DNA of 17,170 bases from Geodermatophilaceae bacterium (GTDB taxonomy: Bacteria; Actinomycetota; Actinomycetes; Mycobacteriales; Geodermatophilaceae): positions 1-17,170 of the forward strand of contig JACCUF010000070.1 of the NCBI GenBank assembly GCA_013811975.1, given 5' to 3'. The notes below the pieces were generated by a model, which saw only the letters and a program-made list of their open reading frames with translations, was not told where the DNA came from and searched no databases. The position numbers were made by a program, and so were the translations under genes. Positions 1-7,552 of the stretch are shown piece by piece; positions within the stretch are counted from its first letter, which is position 1, and each line of letters begins with the position of its first letter.

Positions 1-2
1 CC

Positions 3-548
3 GTACTCGCCACGGATCATCAGCGGAACAATCCGCTGGATGCCGGTCTGGCTGCCGGCGCGGTGGGACGCTCGCTGGGACTGCCCGACCACCGGCTGCT
101 GGCGGCGCTGCTGCGGGCCCCCTGGCATCTCGAGGCCGGTCGGGTCACGTCGGTCGAAGAGTTTCCTGATGCCCTGCCGGCCGACGTTGCGGCAGGAATC
201 GAGAAGGTGCGGGCACGATTGCGGCAGAATCCATTTGACGCTCCGACCTCGACCGATCTCGCCGACCTCCGGCTGACCCCGCTGGTGTTGGCAGCCGCGG
301 TTCGGGCTGGACTCCTGGTCGCTGTCGGTGACGGCGTGTTCCTGGCCCAAGGCGCACGGGAGGCCGCCGTCGCGCGGCTGGAGACTCTCGAGCAACCGTT
401 CACGACCAGCCAGGCACGGACTGTCCTGCAGACCTCGCGCCGGGTCGCGTTGCCGTTGTTGCAGTGGCTGGATGCCGCGGGTCTGACCCAGCGGCTACCC
501 GATGACCGCCGCCGCCTGAGCCGTGGGGAGGTCAGTCCGCACGGTTGA
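3..548 (+). CDS. selB: Selenocysteine-specific elongation factor SelB, C-terminal part (5' end outside window)
   Basis: SelB is the EF-Tu-like GTPase that brings Sec-tRNA to UGA codons marked by a SECIS hairpin; its C-terminal winged-helix repeats bind that hairpin. Only the last 181 residues are in the window, so the GTPase domain is not seen. The visible part reads as successive small winged-helix units: an early segment with GRSLGLPDHRLLAALL, then a final unit with QPFTTSQARTVLQTSRR, then LPLLQWLDAAGLTQRL and a short basic tail. The motif 'FT.SQAR..L.TSRR.ALPLL.WLD..G.T.R' is the usual last winged helix of bacterial SelB. It ends at TGA 546-548 and overlaps the convergent metallophosphoesterase gene by 17 bases. 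No selA, selD, tRNA-Sec or selenoprotein gene is visible in the window; they would have to lie to the left or elsewhere. The family call rests on C-terminal motifs only. Confidence 0.85.
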   Translation, partial: VLATDHQRNNPLDAGLAAGAVGRSLGLPDHRLLAALLRAPWHLEAGRVTSVEEFPDALPADVAAGIEKVRARLRQNPFDAPTSTDLADLRLTPLVLAAAVRAGLLVAVGDGVFLAQGAREAAVARLETLEQPFTTSQARTVLQTSRRVALPLLQWLDAAGLTQRLPDDRRRLSRGEVSPHG

Positions 549-1998
549 ACTGGCCGGCGTCGAGACGACGAAAGTCGGTCACGTCGACCGATCCGTCCCG
601 ACCGAACTCCACGGTGCGGTAGCCGGCCACCGCACCGTTGTCGGGGTCGAAGTAGAACAAGGCAACCGCGCTGTTGGTCGCCAATGGGCCGTAGGACGGG
701 GTGTTCTCGCCCGTACCCCCTGAGTTGTCGACGCTGTAGGCCACGATGTCGCCGGTGACCGTCGGCCCCTCCTCGCGGTGCCGATGCCCGGACAGGACCA
801 GTGGTGCACACTCGTCCTCGATCGCCGAGGCGGCGTGTGCAGGGTCGTGTACGACCAAGATGTCGGGCCGGATGTCGCAGGTGAGCTCGGCCGTGCGGTC
901 GATGAAGTCCTCGGCGGTCTCATCCCCGCGACGCGTGGTCGGCGACCCGATCTGCGATCGGAACGGGTCGCTGTCCCCGAGTAGCGTGAGCCCGGCGATT
1001 TCCACCGGCTCGCCGCGCAGGACCACAGCTCCGCTCGTCTCCAGGTCGGCGCCGGTTTGCAGCGAGTCGTGATTGCCCAGGACCAGGACGAGCGGAGTAC
1101 CGCCCAGTCGGCTGAGGTAGACGTCGGTGCACAACGCCTCGAGTTGGGTTCCGCTCATCGTGATGTCCCCGGCACTCAGGACAAAGCTTGCTCGGGATTG
1201 CACGGCAACTTCGCTGATCACCCGGGTCATGCCCAGATTGCAGTGCAGATCGCTTTCTAACACGAATGCGGCCAACCCGCGCTCCGCGTCCTCCACGGCG
1301 ATCTCGGCCATCGCGGTCGCCGTACGGAGGCGCAGTTGTTGATAGAAGTTCTCGTTGTCCTGCAGGACCCGCACGGCCTCGTCGAGCAGAGTGCCCGCGA
1401 CCTGGATGTTCGGGACGGTCTGACCCTCGACGGACAGACCGACCACCGGCGTCCATGATCGACTGGCCAGGCTCACCGACGGTCCGATGACCGATGTCGC
1501 AAGGGCTCCGAGAGCCAGCCACCCGCCCGCGGCGTAGGCCACCCGTCGCCGATGCTTGGTCGCCGGGCGGCCGAGAAACGGCCGGTGGGTGGCCAACCCG
1601 AGCAGCAGGCCGATCAACGCACCCACCGCCGCATAGCCGAGGAGATGAGCCACCGTGGCACGCCGCAGGGAGCCGGCAACCGCCGCCACGTCGCCGAAGG
1701 AGGTGAGCGTCTCGGCGAGATCGGCAGGACCGGAGAAGCGGATGTCGTTGGCGGTGATGCTCAGCCCCACCGGACCGGGCGTATCCACGCGGACAGCGGC
1801 GACCCCGACGTCGAAAGTCGAACCGACACCGGTCGTGAGCCGGGTCGTCACATCGAGCGGCCCAAGGTCGCCGACCGTACCGACGGCGTTGCCCAGCCCC
1901 AGTCCGAGGATGGCTCCGAGCAGACCGACCAACACGATGCGTGCCGCATCGCTCCAGCTCAGCCGATGGCCACCCCCAGCCGGCCGCAGAGTTGCCAT
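532..1998 (-). CDS. Membrane-anchored metallophosphoesterase (calcineurin-like)
   Basis: A 488-residue protein with a calcineurin-type phosphoesterase domain in its C-terminal half. The two-metal-site motifs are present in order: SDLH (249-252), AGD (276-278), GNHD (308-311), a lone His in VVHDP (384) and GHRH (404-407). The N-terminal half has three hydrophobic segments (about 20-40, 115-136 and 153-172), with a roughly 75-residue loop between the first two. A plausible topology is cytoplasmic N-terminus and extracytoplasmic catalytic domain, but this is inferred. The substrate (phosphomono- or diester, lipid or nucleotide) cannot be told from sequence. Its ATG directly follows the TAG stop of the enoyl-CoA hydratase gene, so the two are probably translated from one mRNA. 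Its 3' end overlaps the convergent selB by 17 bases. The family is sure; the biological role is unknown. Confidence 0.85.
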   Translation of the reverse strand: MATLRPAGGGHRLSWSDAARIVLVGLLGAILGLGLGNAVGTVGDLGPLDVTTRLTTGVGSTFDVGVAAVRVDTPGPVGLSITANDIRFSGPADLAETLTSFGDVAAVAGSLRRATVAHLLGYAAVGALIGLLLGLATHRPFLGRPATKHRRRVAYAAGGWLALGALATSVIGPSVSLASRSWTPVVGLSVEGQTVPNIQVAGTLLDEAVRVLQDNENFYQQLRLRTATAMAEIAVEDAERGLAAFVLESDLHCNLGMTRVISEVAVQSRASFVLSAGDITMSGTQLEALCTDVYLSRLGGTPLVLVLGNHDSLQTGADLETSGAVVLRGEPVEIAGLTLLGDSDPFRSQIGSPTTRRGDETAEDFIDRTAELTCDIRPDILVVHDPAHAASAIEDECAPLVLSGHRHREEGPTVTGDIVAYSVDNSGGTGENTPSYGPLATNSAVALFYFDPDNGAVAGYRTVEFGRDGSVDVTDFRRLDAGQFNRAD

Positions 1999-2787
1999 CT
2001 ATTCAGTGCCCTCGGATACCCAGCGTGGCGGGCGCTTCTCACCGAAGGCCCGGATCCCTTCCTGGCCCTCGTCACTGGCGAAGAACTGCGCGGAGGTCGC
2101 CAACAGCTCCGCGAAATCCTCGGACATCGTCGCGGCCGGTGTACGGCGAAGCAGCGTCTTGGTGGCCGCGAGGGCGATCGGACCGCCCTTGACCAGGTCG
2201 GCGACGTAGGAGGCGGTCGCTGCGTCGAGTTCGTCGTCCTCGACGGCGGCGCTGACCAGGCCGATCTCGGCGGCCCTGATTCCGTCGAAGACCGAGCCGG
2301 TGAGGAACAGTTCGTGCGCGGCACGGGGGTTCAGACGTGGGAGCACCGTCACGGAGATCACCGCAGGGATGATGCCGAGGCGTACCTCGGTGAAGGCGAA
2401 GGTCGCCGACCGAGCACAGACAGCCAGATCACAGGCTGCAATCAGGCCGACGCCACCGGCCCGCGCAGGCCCGGCTACCCGGGCCACGACCGGCTTGGGA
2501 CTGTCCCACAGGGTCTGCAGGATCTCCGGGAAGGCGTGCACGCCCATATCGGACGCGCCCGCGCCGCGAGCCTCGCTCAGATCCATGCCGGCGCAGAACA
2601 CCCGTCCGGTGTGGGTCAGGACGATGACCCGAACGGCTTTGTCGTCCAGAGCGGAGGCCAGATGCCCCGACAGCTGGCTCATCAGCGCTTGAGACAGCGC
2701 ATTGCGGTTGGCCGGGGAGTCCAGGGTGATCGTGGCCACACCGGCGGAGTCTCCGTAGCGGACCAGTTCACTCGTCGGGTCGGTCAA
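1999..2787 (-). CDS. Enoyl-CoA hydratase/isomerase family protein (crotonase fold)
   Basis: A 262-residue crotonase-family enzyme, the usual length for a single-domain enoyl-CoA hydratase. The oxyanion-hole segments are visible: VFCAGMDLSEA (63-73) and ARAGGVGLIAACDLAV (108-123). Two acidic residues align with the catalytic pair of classical enoyl-CoA hydratase: Glu134 in FAFTEVRLGIIPA and Glu159 in AAHELFLTG. It therefore probably hydrates a 2-enoyl-CoA. The stretch 'TEVRLGIIPAVISVTVLPRL' resembles actinobacterial members acting in branched-chain amino-acid (methylglutaconyl-CoA-like) degradation, but the substrate is not determined. The start is TTG at 2787, preceded by an AGGAAGGGG-type Shine-Dalgarno stretch; no better ATG/GTG is in frame. 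It is divergent from hemW with a 75-base gap, and its TAG stop abuts the ATG of the metallophosphoesterase gene. Confidence 0.9.
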   Translation of the reverse strand: MTDPTSELVRYGDSAGVATITLDSPANRNALSQALMSQLSGHLASALDDKAVRVIVLTHTGRVFCAGMDLSEARGAGASDMGVHAFPEILQTLWDSPKPVVARVAGPARAGGVGLIAACDLAVCARSATFAFTEVRLGIIPAVISVTVLPRLNPRAAHELFLTGSVFDGIRAAEIGLVSAAVEDDELDAATASYVADLVKGGPIALAATKTLLRRTPAATMSEDFAELLATSAQFFASDEGQEGIRAFGEKRPPRWVSEGTE

Positions 2788-2862
2788 CTCCGATGTCCCC
2801 TTCCTCCACTCGTGCGTGCGGGTCCCACATCAGTGGCCAGGAGGTTGTCACACTGGAGCGTG

Positions 2863-4125
2863 ATGTCCTCCACCCTGTCCGATCAGACAGTGTCCGATCC
2901 GACACCGCCTGCTCCGAGCCTTCCAGCTCCGGCACGCCCAGATCAGCACTGGCTACCGGACTCGGCCCGACGGGGCCTGTTCGAGACACCGTTCGGGCTC
3001 TACATCCACATCCCGTTCTGCGCGAGCCGGTGCGGGTACTGCGACTTCAACACCTATACAGCCTCCGAGCTCGGGCCCGGCGCCAATCAGAACGATTATG
3101 TGGACAGCGTGCTGGCCGAACTCCGGCTCGTCCGGCTCGTCCTGGGATCGGAACTCCCGACGGTGCGCACGATCTTCTTCGGTGGCGGTACGCCGACCCT
3201 GCTGCCGGCCGAACACCTCGCGGCGATGCTGGACGAGATCCGGGGTGAGTTCCCGGTGGCACCGGATGTGGAGATCTCGGTGGAGGCGAATCCGGAGTCG
3301 GTGACCCGCGCCTCGTTCGCCCGCCTGGCACGGGCCGGGGTGAACCGTGTGTCGCTGGGCATGCAGTCGGCCGTACCGCACGTCCTTTCAGTTCTGGACC
3401 GCCAGCACACCCCGGGTCAGGCGCTACTGGCAGCCGAGGATGCGCGTGCCGCCGGGATCGCCCGGGTCAGCCTCGACCTGATCTACGGGACGCCCGGGGA
3501 GTCCGACGAGGACTGGCAGACCTCTCTGGACTCGGCAATGTCGGCCGGCGTGGAACACCTCTCGGCCTACGCGTTGATCGTCGAACCGGGTACCGCACTT
3601 GCCCGCCGGGTTGCCAGCGGACAGATCGCGGCACCCGACGACGACGTGCTGGCCGACCGGTACGAGCAGGCCGACCAGACCCTGAGCAACGCCGGCCTGC
3701 GCTGGTACGAGGTATCCAACTGGGCTACGTCGCCGACTGGCCAGTGCCGGCACAACGAGCTCTATTGGACCGGTGGCAACTGGTGGGGGATCGGCCCGGG
3801 CGCGCACAGCCATGTGGGCGGGGCGCGATGGTGGAACCGCAAACACCCTGCCGCATACGCGCGCGCGCTGTCCGAAGGAGGCACGCCGGCGCAGGGCAGC
3901 GAACTCCTAGACGGGCGTGCGCGACGGATCGAGACGATCATGCTCGGGATCCGGCTTCGGGCCGGCGTTGCACTCGAGGTGCTCTCAGTTCGCGGTCAGC
4001 AGCGGGCCGGGGAAGCGGTGACCTACGGACTGCTCGACCGGGGCGCCTACACCGACGGGCGGGCAGCCTTGACCTTGCGTGGCCGGTTGCTCGCCGACGC
4101 CGTGGTGCGCGACCTCACCGACTAA
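2863..4125 (+). CDS. hemW: Radical SAM heme chaperone HemW (HemN-like)
   Basis: About 420 residues with the radical-SAM cluster motif C53-x3-C57-x2-C60 followed by D-F. The HemW pattern CX3CX2CXF is present rather than the CXC ending of true coproporphyrinogen dehydrogenase HemN. FFGGGTPT (105-112) is the SAM-binding glycine motif. HNELYW (297-302) matches the HNxxYW motif linked to heme binding in HemW, followed by GIGPGAHS. Family knowledge: HemW binds heme and delivers it to respiratory enzymes; a direct role in porphyrin synthesis is doubted. The start is uncertain. ATG 2863 has GGAG four bases upstream; GTG 2860 and TTG 2845 are in-frame alternatives, the latter next to AGGAGG (2839-2844). 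The first 35 or so residues are Pro-rich and poorly conserved. It is divergent from the enoyl-CoA hydratase gene and convergent with the VapB-like gene. Confidence 0.92.
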   Translation: MSSTLSDQTVSDPTPPAPSLPAPARPDQHWLPDSARRGLFETPFGLYIHIPFCASRCGYCDFNTYTASELGPGANQNDYVDSVLAELRLVRLVLGSELPTVRTIFFGGGTPTLLPAEHLAAMLDEIRGEFPVAPDVEISVEANPESVTRASFARLARAGVNRVSLGMQSAVPHVLSVLDRQHTPGQALLAAEDARAAGIARVSLDLIYGTPGESDEDWQTSLDSAMSAGVEHLSAYALIVEPGTALARRVASGQIAAPDDDVLADRYEQADQTLSNAGLRWYEVSNWATSPTGQCRHNELYWTGGNWWGIGPGAHSHVGGARWWNRKHPAAYARALSEGGTPAQGSELLDGRARRIETIMLGIRLRAGVALEVLSVRGQQRAGEAVTYGLLDRGAYTDGRAALTLRGRLLADAVVRDLTD

Positions 4126-4160
4126 GCACCGCGGTGATGGGCGTAGCCGCGAACGGCGGG

Positions 4161-4508
4161 TCAGGACTTCGGGTCAGGATCCTTGCTGGTCTTGCTGCTG
4201 CCACCGGGGCGGAACTCGTCGAGATCGAGCACTCGGACATGCAGGACGTTGCGCTGGTGCAGGGCGGCGCGGAGCGCGCGATGCATCCCATCCTCCAGAT
4301 AGAACTCCCCCTCCCAGGCAACGACGTGTGGGAACAGGTCGCCGTAGAAGGTCGAGTCCTCCTCCAACAGCTTGTCCAGGGCGAGAACCGTCTTGGTGGT
4401 GACGAGTTCGTCGAGACGCAACTGGCGCGGCGGGATCCCCGCCCAGTCACGCGCCGACAGTCCATGGTCGGGGTAGGGCCGGTTGTCTCGTACCTCTTTG
4501 AAGATCAG
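4161..4508 (-). CDS. VapB-antitoxin-like small protein, apparent CTG start
   Basis: A 115-residue protein of a family common in Actinobacteria that is often labelled 'type II toxin-antitoxin VapB family antitoxin'. It reads xIFKEVRDNRPYPDHG, SARDWAGIPPRQLRLDELVTT, then STFYGDLFPHVVAWEGEFYLEDGMHRALRAAL. As I recall them, family members begin M-I-F-K; here that Met position is CTG (4506-4508). A GAGG lies nine bases upstream (4518-4521), and an in-frame TAA only three codons before excludes an upstream start. The next in-frame start, TTG at 4421, would delete the conserved first 29 residues. The Gly-rich, Lys/Asp-rich C-terminal tail looks disordered. There is no PIN-domain (VapC) partner beside it, so a toxin-antitoxin role is doubtful; the function is unknown. 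It is divergent from hrcA and convergent with hemW. Confidence 0.75.
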   Translation of the reverse strand: MIFKEVRDNRPYPDHGLSARDWAGIPPRQLRLDELVTTKTVLALDKLLEEDSTFYGDLFPHVVAWEGEFYLEDGMHRALRAALHQRNVLHVRVLDLDEFRPGGSSKTSKDPDPKS

Positions 4509-4594
4509 TGTCGGTTACCTCGAACTCAGTAGGACCTGCACCGCCGACCCTAGGTGATACCTACGACGGGGCGTTCTCGGGTCGGCGTGGGTCG

Positions 4595-4600
4595 TATGCT
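4595..4600 (+). promoter_or_regulatory. Possible -10 element for hrcA
   Basis: TATGCT lies 10 bases before the hrcA ATG, in the divergent gap between the VapB-like gene and hrcA. If used, transcription would start only a few bases before the ATG, giving a nearly leaderless mRNA. The best -35 candidate (TTCTCG, 4574-4579) is weak and spaced only 15 bases away. No CIRCE inverted repeat was found here. Confidence 0.3.
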
Positions 4601-4610
4601 GGGGGACACG

Positions 4611-5630
4611 ATGACCCACGACGAGCGCCGCCTGCAGGTGCTGCGTGCGATCGTCGAGGACTTCGTCTCCACCAACGACCCGGTGGGCAGCAAGGCCCTG
4701 GTTGATCGGCACAGCCTGGGGGTCTCGGCCGCCACGATCCGCAACGATATGGCCGTCCTCGAGGACGAGGGTTACATCACCCAGCCGCACACCAGCGCAG
4801 GCCGGGTGCCCACTGACAAGGGTTACCGCCTCTTCGTCGATCGGCTCACCCAGATCAAGCCGATGACCGCAGCCGAACGCAAGGCCATCCAGACCTTCCT
4901 CGAGGGTGCGGTGGACCTCGACGACGTGCTCGGCCGGACCGTACGGCTACTCGCCCAGTTGACCCGACAGGTCGCCGTCGTGCAGTACCCGACGATCGCC
5001 CGGAGCGGGATCCGTCACGTCGAGGTGTTTCCGCTGAACACCAGCCGGGTGATGCTGGTCGTGATCACCGATTCGGGCCGCATCGAACAGCGGGTGATCC
5101 CGCTCAATGTCGAGGTGACCGAGGAACAGGTCGCGGAGCTGCGGTCGAAGCTGAACGCGGCCATCGGCGGGCTTCGCCTCGGCGAGGCCAGCAACCGAGT
5201 CGCTGACCTGGCGCGCAATGTGTCGAATGAGATGAGACCGTTGGCCGTCTGCGTCGTCTCGGTCCTCTTGGAGACGCTGGTCGAGCAGCCCGACGGCCGG
5301 ATCGTAGTGGGAGGGACTGCGAACCTGACCCGCGATCTGCACGACTTCCCGCTGTCCCTGCGTCCCATCCTCGAGGCGCTCGAAGAACAGGTGGTCATCC
5401 TCAGACTGATCGGTGAGGTGGACCCGAGCACGGTGATGGTCCGCATCGGCGAGGAAAACCAGCACGCCGGCCTGGCCGCGGCCGCTGTCGTCTCCGCCGG
5501 GTACGGCGATGGCACCCAGCAACTGGGTGGGCTCGGTGTGCTGGGCCCGAAACGGATGGACTATCCGAGCAACATCGCCGCCGTACGGGCGGTGGCGCGC
5601 TACGTCGGGCGCCTCGTGAGCGGGGGCTGA
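4611..5630 (+). CDS. hrcA: Heat-inducible transcription repressor HrcA
   Basis: A 339-residue HrcA, the normal length. It represses groE/dnaK-type heat-shock genes by binding CIRCE operators, with its activity tuned by GroEL. The N-terminal winged helix is clear: ERRLQVLRAIVEDFV, then DPVGSKAL, VSAATIRNDMAVLEDEG, and HTSAGRVPTDKGYRLFVD. The C-terminal half contains the GAF-like dimer/effector region, ending in GPKRMDYPSNIAAVRAV, a typical HrcA finish. The start is set at ATG 4611, where homology to other actinobacterial HrcA proteins begins and GGGGGA sits just upstream; in-frame ATGs at 4596 and 4554 would only add unconserved residues. dnaJ follows after three bases, so the two are one operon. 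No complete CIRCE element is visible near the gene. Confidence 0.96.
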   Translation: MTHDERRLQVLRAIVEDFVSTNDPVGSKALVDRHSLGVSAATIRNDMAVLEDEGYITQPHTSAGRVPTDKGYRLFVDRLTQIKPMTAAERKAIQTFLEGAVDLDDVLGRTVRLLAQLTRQVAVVQYPTIARSGIRHVEVFPLNTSRVMLVVITDSGRIEQRVIPLNVEVTEEQVAELRSKLNAAIGGLRLGEASNRVADLARNVSNEMRPLAVCVVSVLLETLVEQPDGRIVVGGTANLTRDLHDFPLSLRPILEALEEQVVILRLIGEVDPSTVMVRIGEENQHAGLAAAAVVSAGYGDGTQQLGGLGVLGPKRMDYPSNIAAVRAVARYVGRLVSGG

Positions 5631-5633
5631 CGG

Positions 5634-6767
5634 GTGGCAACCGACTACTACGGTGCCCTCGGCGTGAGCCGCGGGGCGAGCAACGAGGAGATCAAGCGGG
5701 CCTACCGCAAACTGGTCCGCGATCTGCACCCCGACGTCAACCCCGATCCGGTTGCCCAGGAGCGGTTCAAACAGGTCGCCACCGCCTATGAAGTACTCCG
5801 CGACCCGCAGAAACGCCAGATCGTCGACCTCGGCGGCGATCCGCTGGGTAACGGCGGCGCGGGCGGGGGCAGCCCGTACCCGGGGTTCAGCGGTTTCGGC
5901 GACATCATGGATGCCTTCTTCGGCGGGGCCGGTGGTGCCAGCCGCGGGCCGCGCAACCGCGCGCGAACGGGGGCTGATGCACTGATCCGACTGGATCTGG
6001 ATCTGGTGGAGACGGCGTTCGGTGCCACTAAGGAGTTGACGGTCGAGACCGCCGTGCTGTGCACGGCATGCACCGGTGCCGGGACTGCGCCCGGCACCCA
6101 CCCGCAGACCTGCACGACCTGCAACGGCGTGGGCGAGGTGCAGAGCGTGCAGCGCTCGTTCCTTGGCCAGGTGATCACCAAGCGGGCCTGCCCCGCCTGT
6201 GGCGGGATCGGTCAGGTCATCCCCGACCCCTGCCCCCAGTGCGGAGGCGACGGGCGGGTCCGGTCCCGGCGAAGTCTGTCGGTCAAGGTCCCTGCCGGCG
6301 TCGAGGACGGAATGCGGATCCGGCTGTCCGGCCAGGGTGAGGTCGGCCCCGGCGGAGGTCCTGCGGGTGACCTGTACGTGGAGATCCACGAACGCGACCA
6401 CGACATCTTCACCCGGGAAGGAGCCGACTTGCACTGCCGGGTCAGCCTCCCGATGACCGCGGCGGCCCTAGGGACCACGTTGTCCCTGACCACGTTGGAC
6501 GGTGAGCAGGAGATCGAGGTCCGACCGGGCACCCAGTCGGGGTCAACACTCACACTGCGCGCCGCAGGCATCCCGATGTTGCGCGCGACCGGCCGCGGTC
6601 ACCTCTACGTCCACGTCGAGGTACTCACGCCGACCCGGCTCGATCCCGAGCAGGAGGAGATCCTGCGCAAGCTCGCTGCGTTGCGCGACGAGGAACGACC
6701 GGTCTCGACCAGGGCCGGAGGCGGTGGACTGTTCTCCCGGGTGCGTGATGCCTTCAACGGCCGCTGA
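5634..6767 (+). CDS. dnaJ: Molecular chaperone DnaJ (DnaJ2 type)
   Basis: A 377-residue full-length class I J-protein that stimulates DnaK ATPase and delivers unfolded clients. It has a J domain with HPD at 32-34, a Gly/Phe region at about 66-105 (GFSGFGDIMDAFFGG), and a zinc region with four CxxC pairs (143-146, 160-163, 186-189, 200-203). The C-terminal client-binding domains follow. It begins with GTG three bases after the hrcA stop; the GGGG at the end of hrcA can act as ribosome binding site. The hrcA-dnaJ pairing is typical of the actinobacterial second dnaJ gene (dnaJ2); the dnaK operon with its own dnaJ would be elsewhere. Its 3' end overlaps or nearly touches rsmE, depending on the rsmE start. 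Confidence 0.96.
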   Translation: MATDYYGALGVSRGASNEEIKRAYRKLVRDLHPDVNPDPVAQERFKQVATAYEVLRDPQKRQIVDLGGDPLGNGGAGGGSPYPGFSGFGDIMDAFFGGAGGASRGPRNRARTGADALIRLDLDLVETAFGATKELTVETAVLCTACTGAGTAPGTHPQTCTTCNGVGEVQSVQRSFLGQVITKRACPACGGIGQVIPDPCPQCGGDGRVRSRRSLSVKVPAGVEDGMRIRLSGQGEVGPGGGPAGDLYVEIHERDHDIFTREGADLHCRVSLPMTAAALGTTLSLTTLDGEQEIEVRPGTQSGSTLTLRAAGIPMLRATGRGHLYVHVEVLTPTRLDPEQEEILRKLAALRDEERPVSTRAGGGGLFSRVRDAFNGR

Positions 6768-7521
6768 CCCGGCGCGAGTGCCTACGGCGACTGCGCCGGT
6801 CTTCTTCGTCGATACCCTCGATGGCGCCTTCGATCAGGTTGTCCTCGACGGGGCCGAGGGCCGACATGCCGCCACCGTCCGTCGGTTGGGAATCGGTGAG
6901 CCGCTGCGGATCTCCGATGGGGACGGTGCCGCGATCGATGGTCGGGTCGCGGAGGTCGTCGGCGACAGGCTGCGCATCACCGTGGAACGCCGGCTCGAAG
7001 TGCCTGTGCCGGACCCAGAGTTCGTCGTCATCCAGGCTCTGCCGAAAGGCGATCGAGGTGAGCTCGCCGTCGCCCTGATGACCGAGGTCGGCGTCGACCT
7101 GATCGTCCCGTGGGAAGCCGATCGATGTGTCACCCGGTGGCGGGAGGCGCGTGGAGCGCGAAGCCTCGAGCGGTGGCGCAGCGCGGCGCGGGAGGCGAGC
7201 AAGCAATCCCGACGTCTGCGGATGACCCAGGTGGCCGAACTCGCCACCACCCGGGATGCCTGCGCAGTCCTGGCCGGGGCTGAACTGGCGATCGTCCTTC
7301 ACGAACGAGCCGGGACAGGCTTTTCGACCGTCAAGCCTCTGCGACAGGGCCGCATTGCGCTTGTGGTGGGGCCTGAGGGCGGGCTGACCGATGGCGAGCT
7401 GCTGGCTCTGCGCGCCGCTGGTGGGCGGCCGGTGCGCCTCGGCGACGCGATTCTGCGTACCTCGACTGCGGGGGCGGCCTCGGCGGCGGCCCTGGCTGCT
7501 CTCGTCGGCCGTTGGGGATGA
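6748..7521 (+). CDS. rsmE: 16S rRNA (uracil-1498-N3)-methyltransferase RsmE
   Basis: A 257-residue SPOUT-class methyltransferase that methylates N3 of U1498 of 16S rRNA using SAM. It has an N-terminal PUA-like part (FFVDTL, EGRHAATVRRLGIGEPL, DGDG) and the RsmE body with QALPKGDRGE, TEVGVDLIVPWEADRCV and ERWRSAAREASKQSRR. The knotted SAM site is VGPEGGLTDGE (207-217) and LGDAILRTSTAGAA (231-244). The start is uncertain. ATG 6748 overlaps dnaJ by 20 bases; GTG 6778 lies 10 bases past the dnaJ stop and gives a 247-residue protein starting nearer to the conserved APVFFVD. Neither has a strong Shine-Dalgarno. It belongs to the hrcA-dnaJ transcription unit. Confidence 0.94.
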   Translation: MPSTAADPARVPTATAPVFFVDTLDGAFDQVVLDGAEGRHAATVRRLGIGEPLRISDGDGAAIDGRVAEVVGDRLRITVERRLEVPVPDPEFVVIQALPKGDRGELAVALMTEVGVDLIVPWEADRCVTRWREARGARSLERWRSAAREASKQSRRLRMTQVAELATTRDACAVLAGAELAIVLHERAGTGFSTVKPLRQGRIALVVGPEGGLTDGELLALRAAGGRPVRLGDAILRTSTAGAASAAALAALVGRWG

Positions 7522-7540
7522 CCTACCGGCCCCGGCCCCC

Positions 7541-7546
7541 TACGGT
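7541..7546 (+). promoter_or_regulatory. Possible -10 of a leaderless promoter for the HIT gene
   Basis: TACGGT is followed by six bases and then ATG 7553, the spacing expected when transcription starts at the A of ATG, which is common in Actinobacteria. No Shine-Dalgarno is visible in the 31-base gap after rsmE, which supports this. The -35 region is not recognisable, so the call is weak. Confidence 0.3.
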
Positions 7547-7552
7547 TGCTTG

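Noticed and set aside
1552..2862. A long plus-strand extension in frame with hemW
   Set aside because: It is antisense to the enoyl-CoA hydratase and phosphoesterase genes, and HemW homology starts only near 2960.
4227..4234. GAGCACTC, resembling half of a CIRCE operator
   Set aside because: It is inside the VapB-like coding sequence and the second half (GAGTGCTAA) is missing.
4947..6434. A 495-codon open frame on the minus strand opposite hrcA and dnaJ
   Set aside because: It lies antisense to two certain genes, its low-complexity composition follows from GC-rich codons, and no motif is recognisable.
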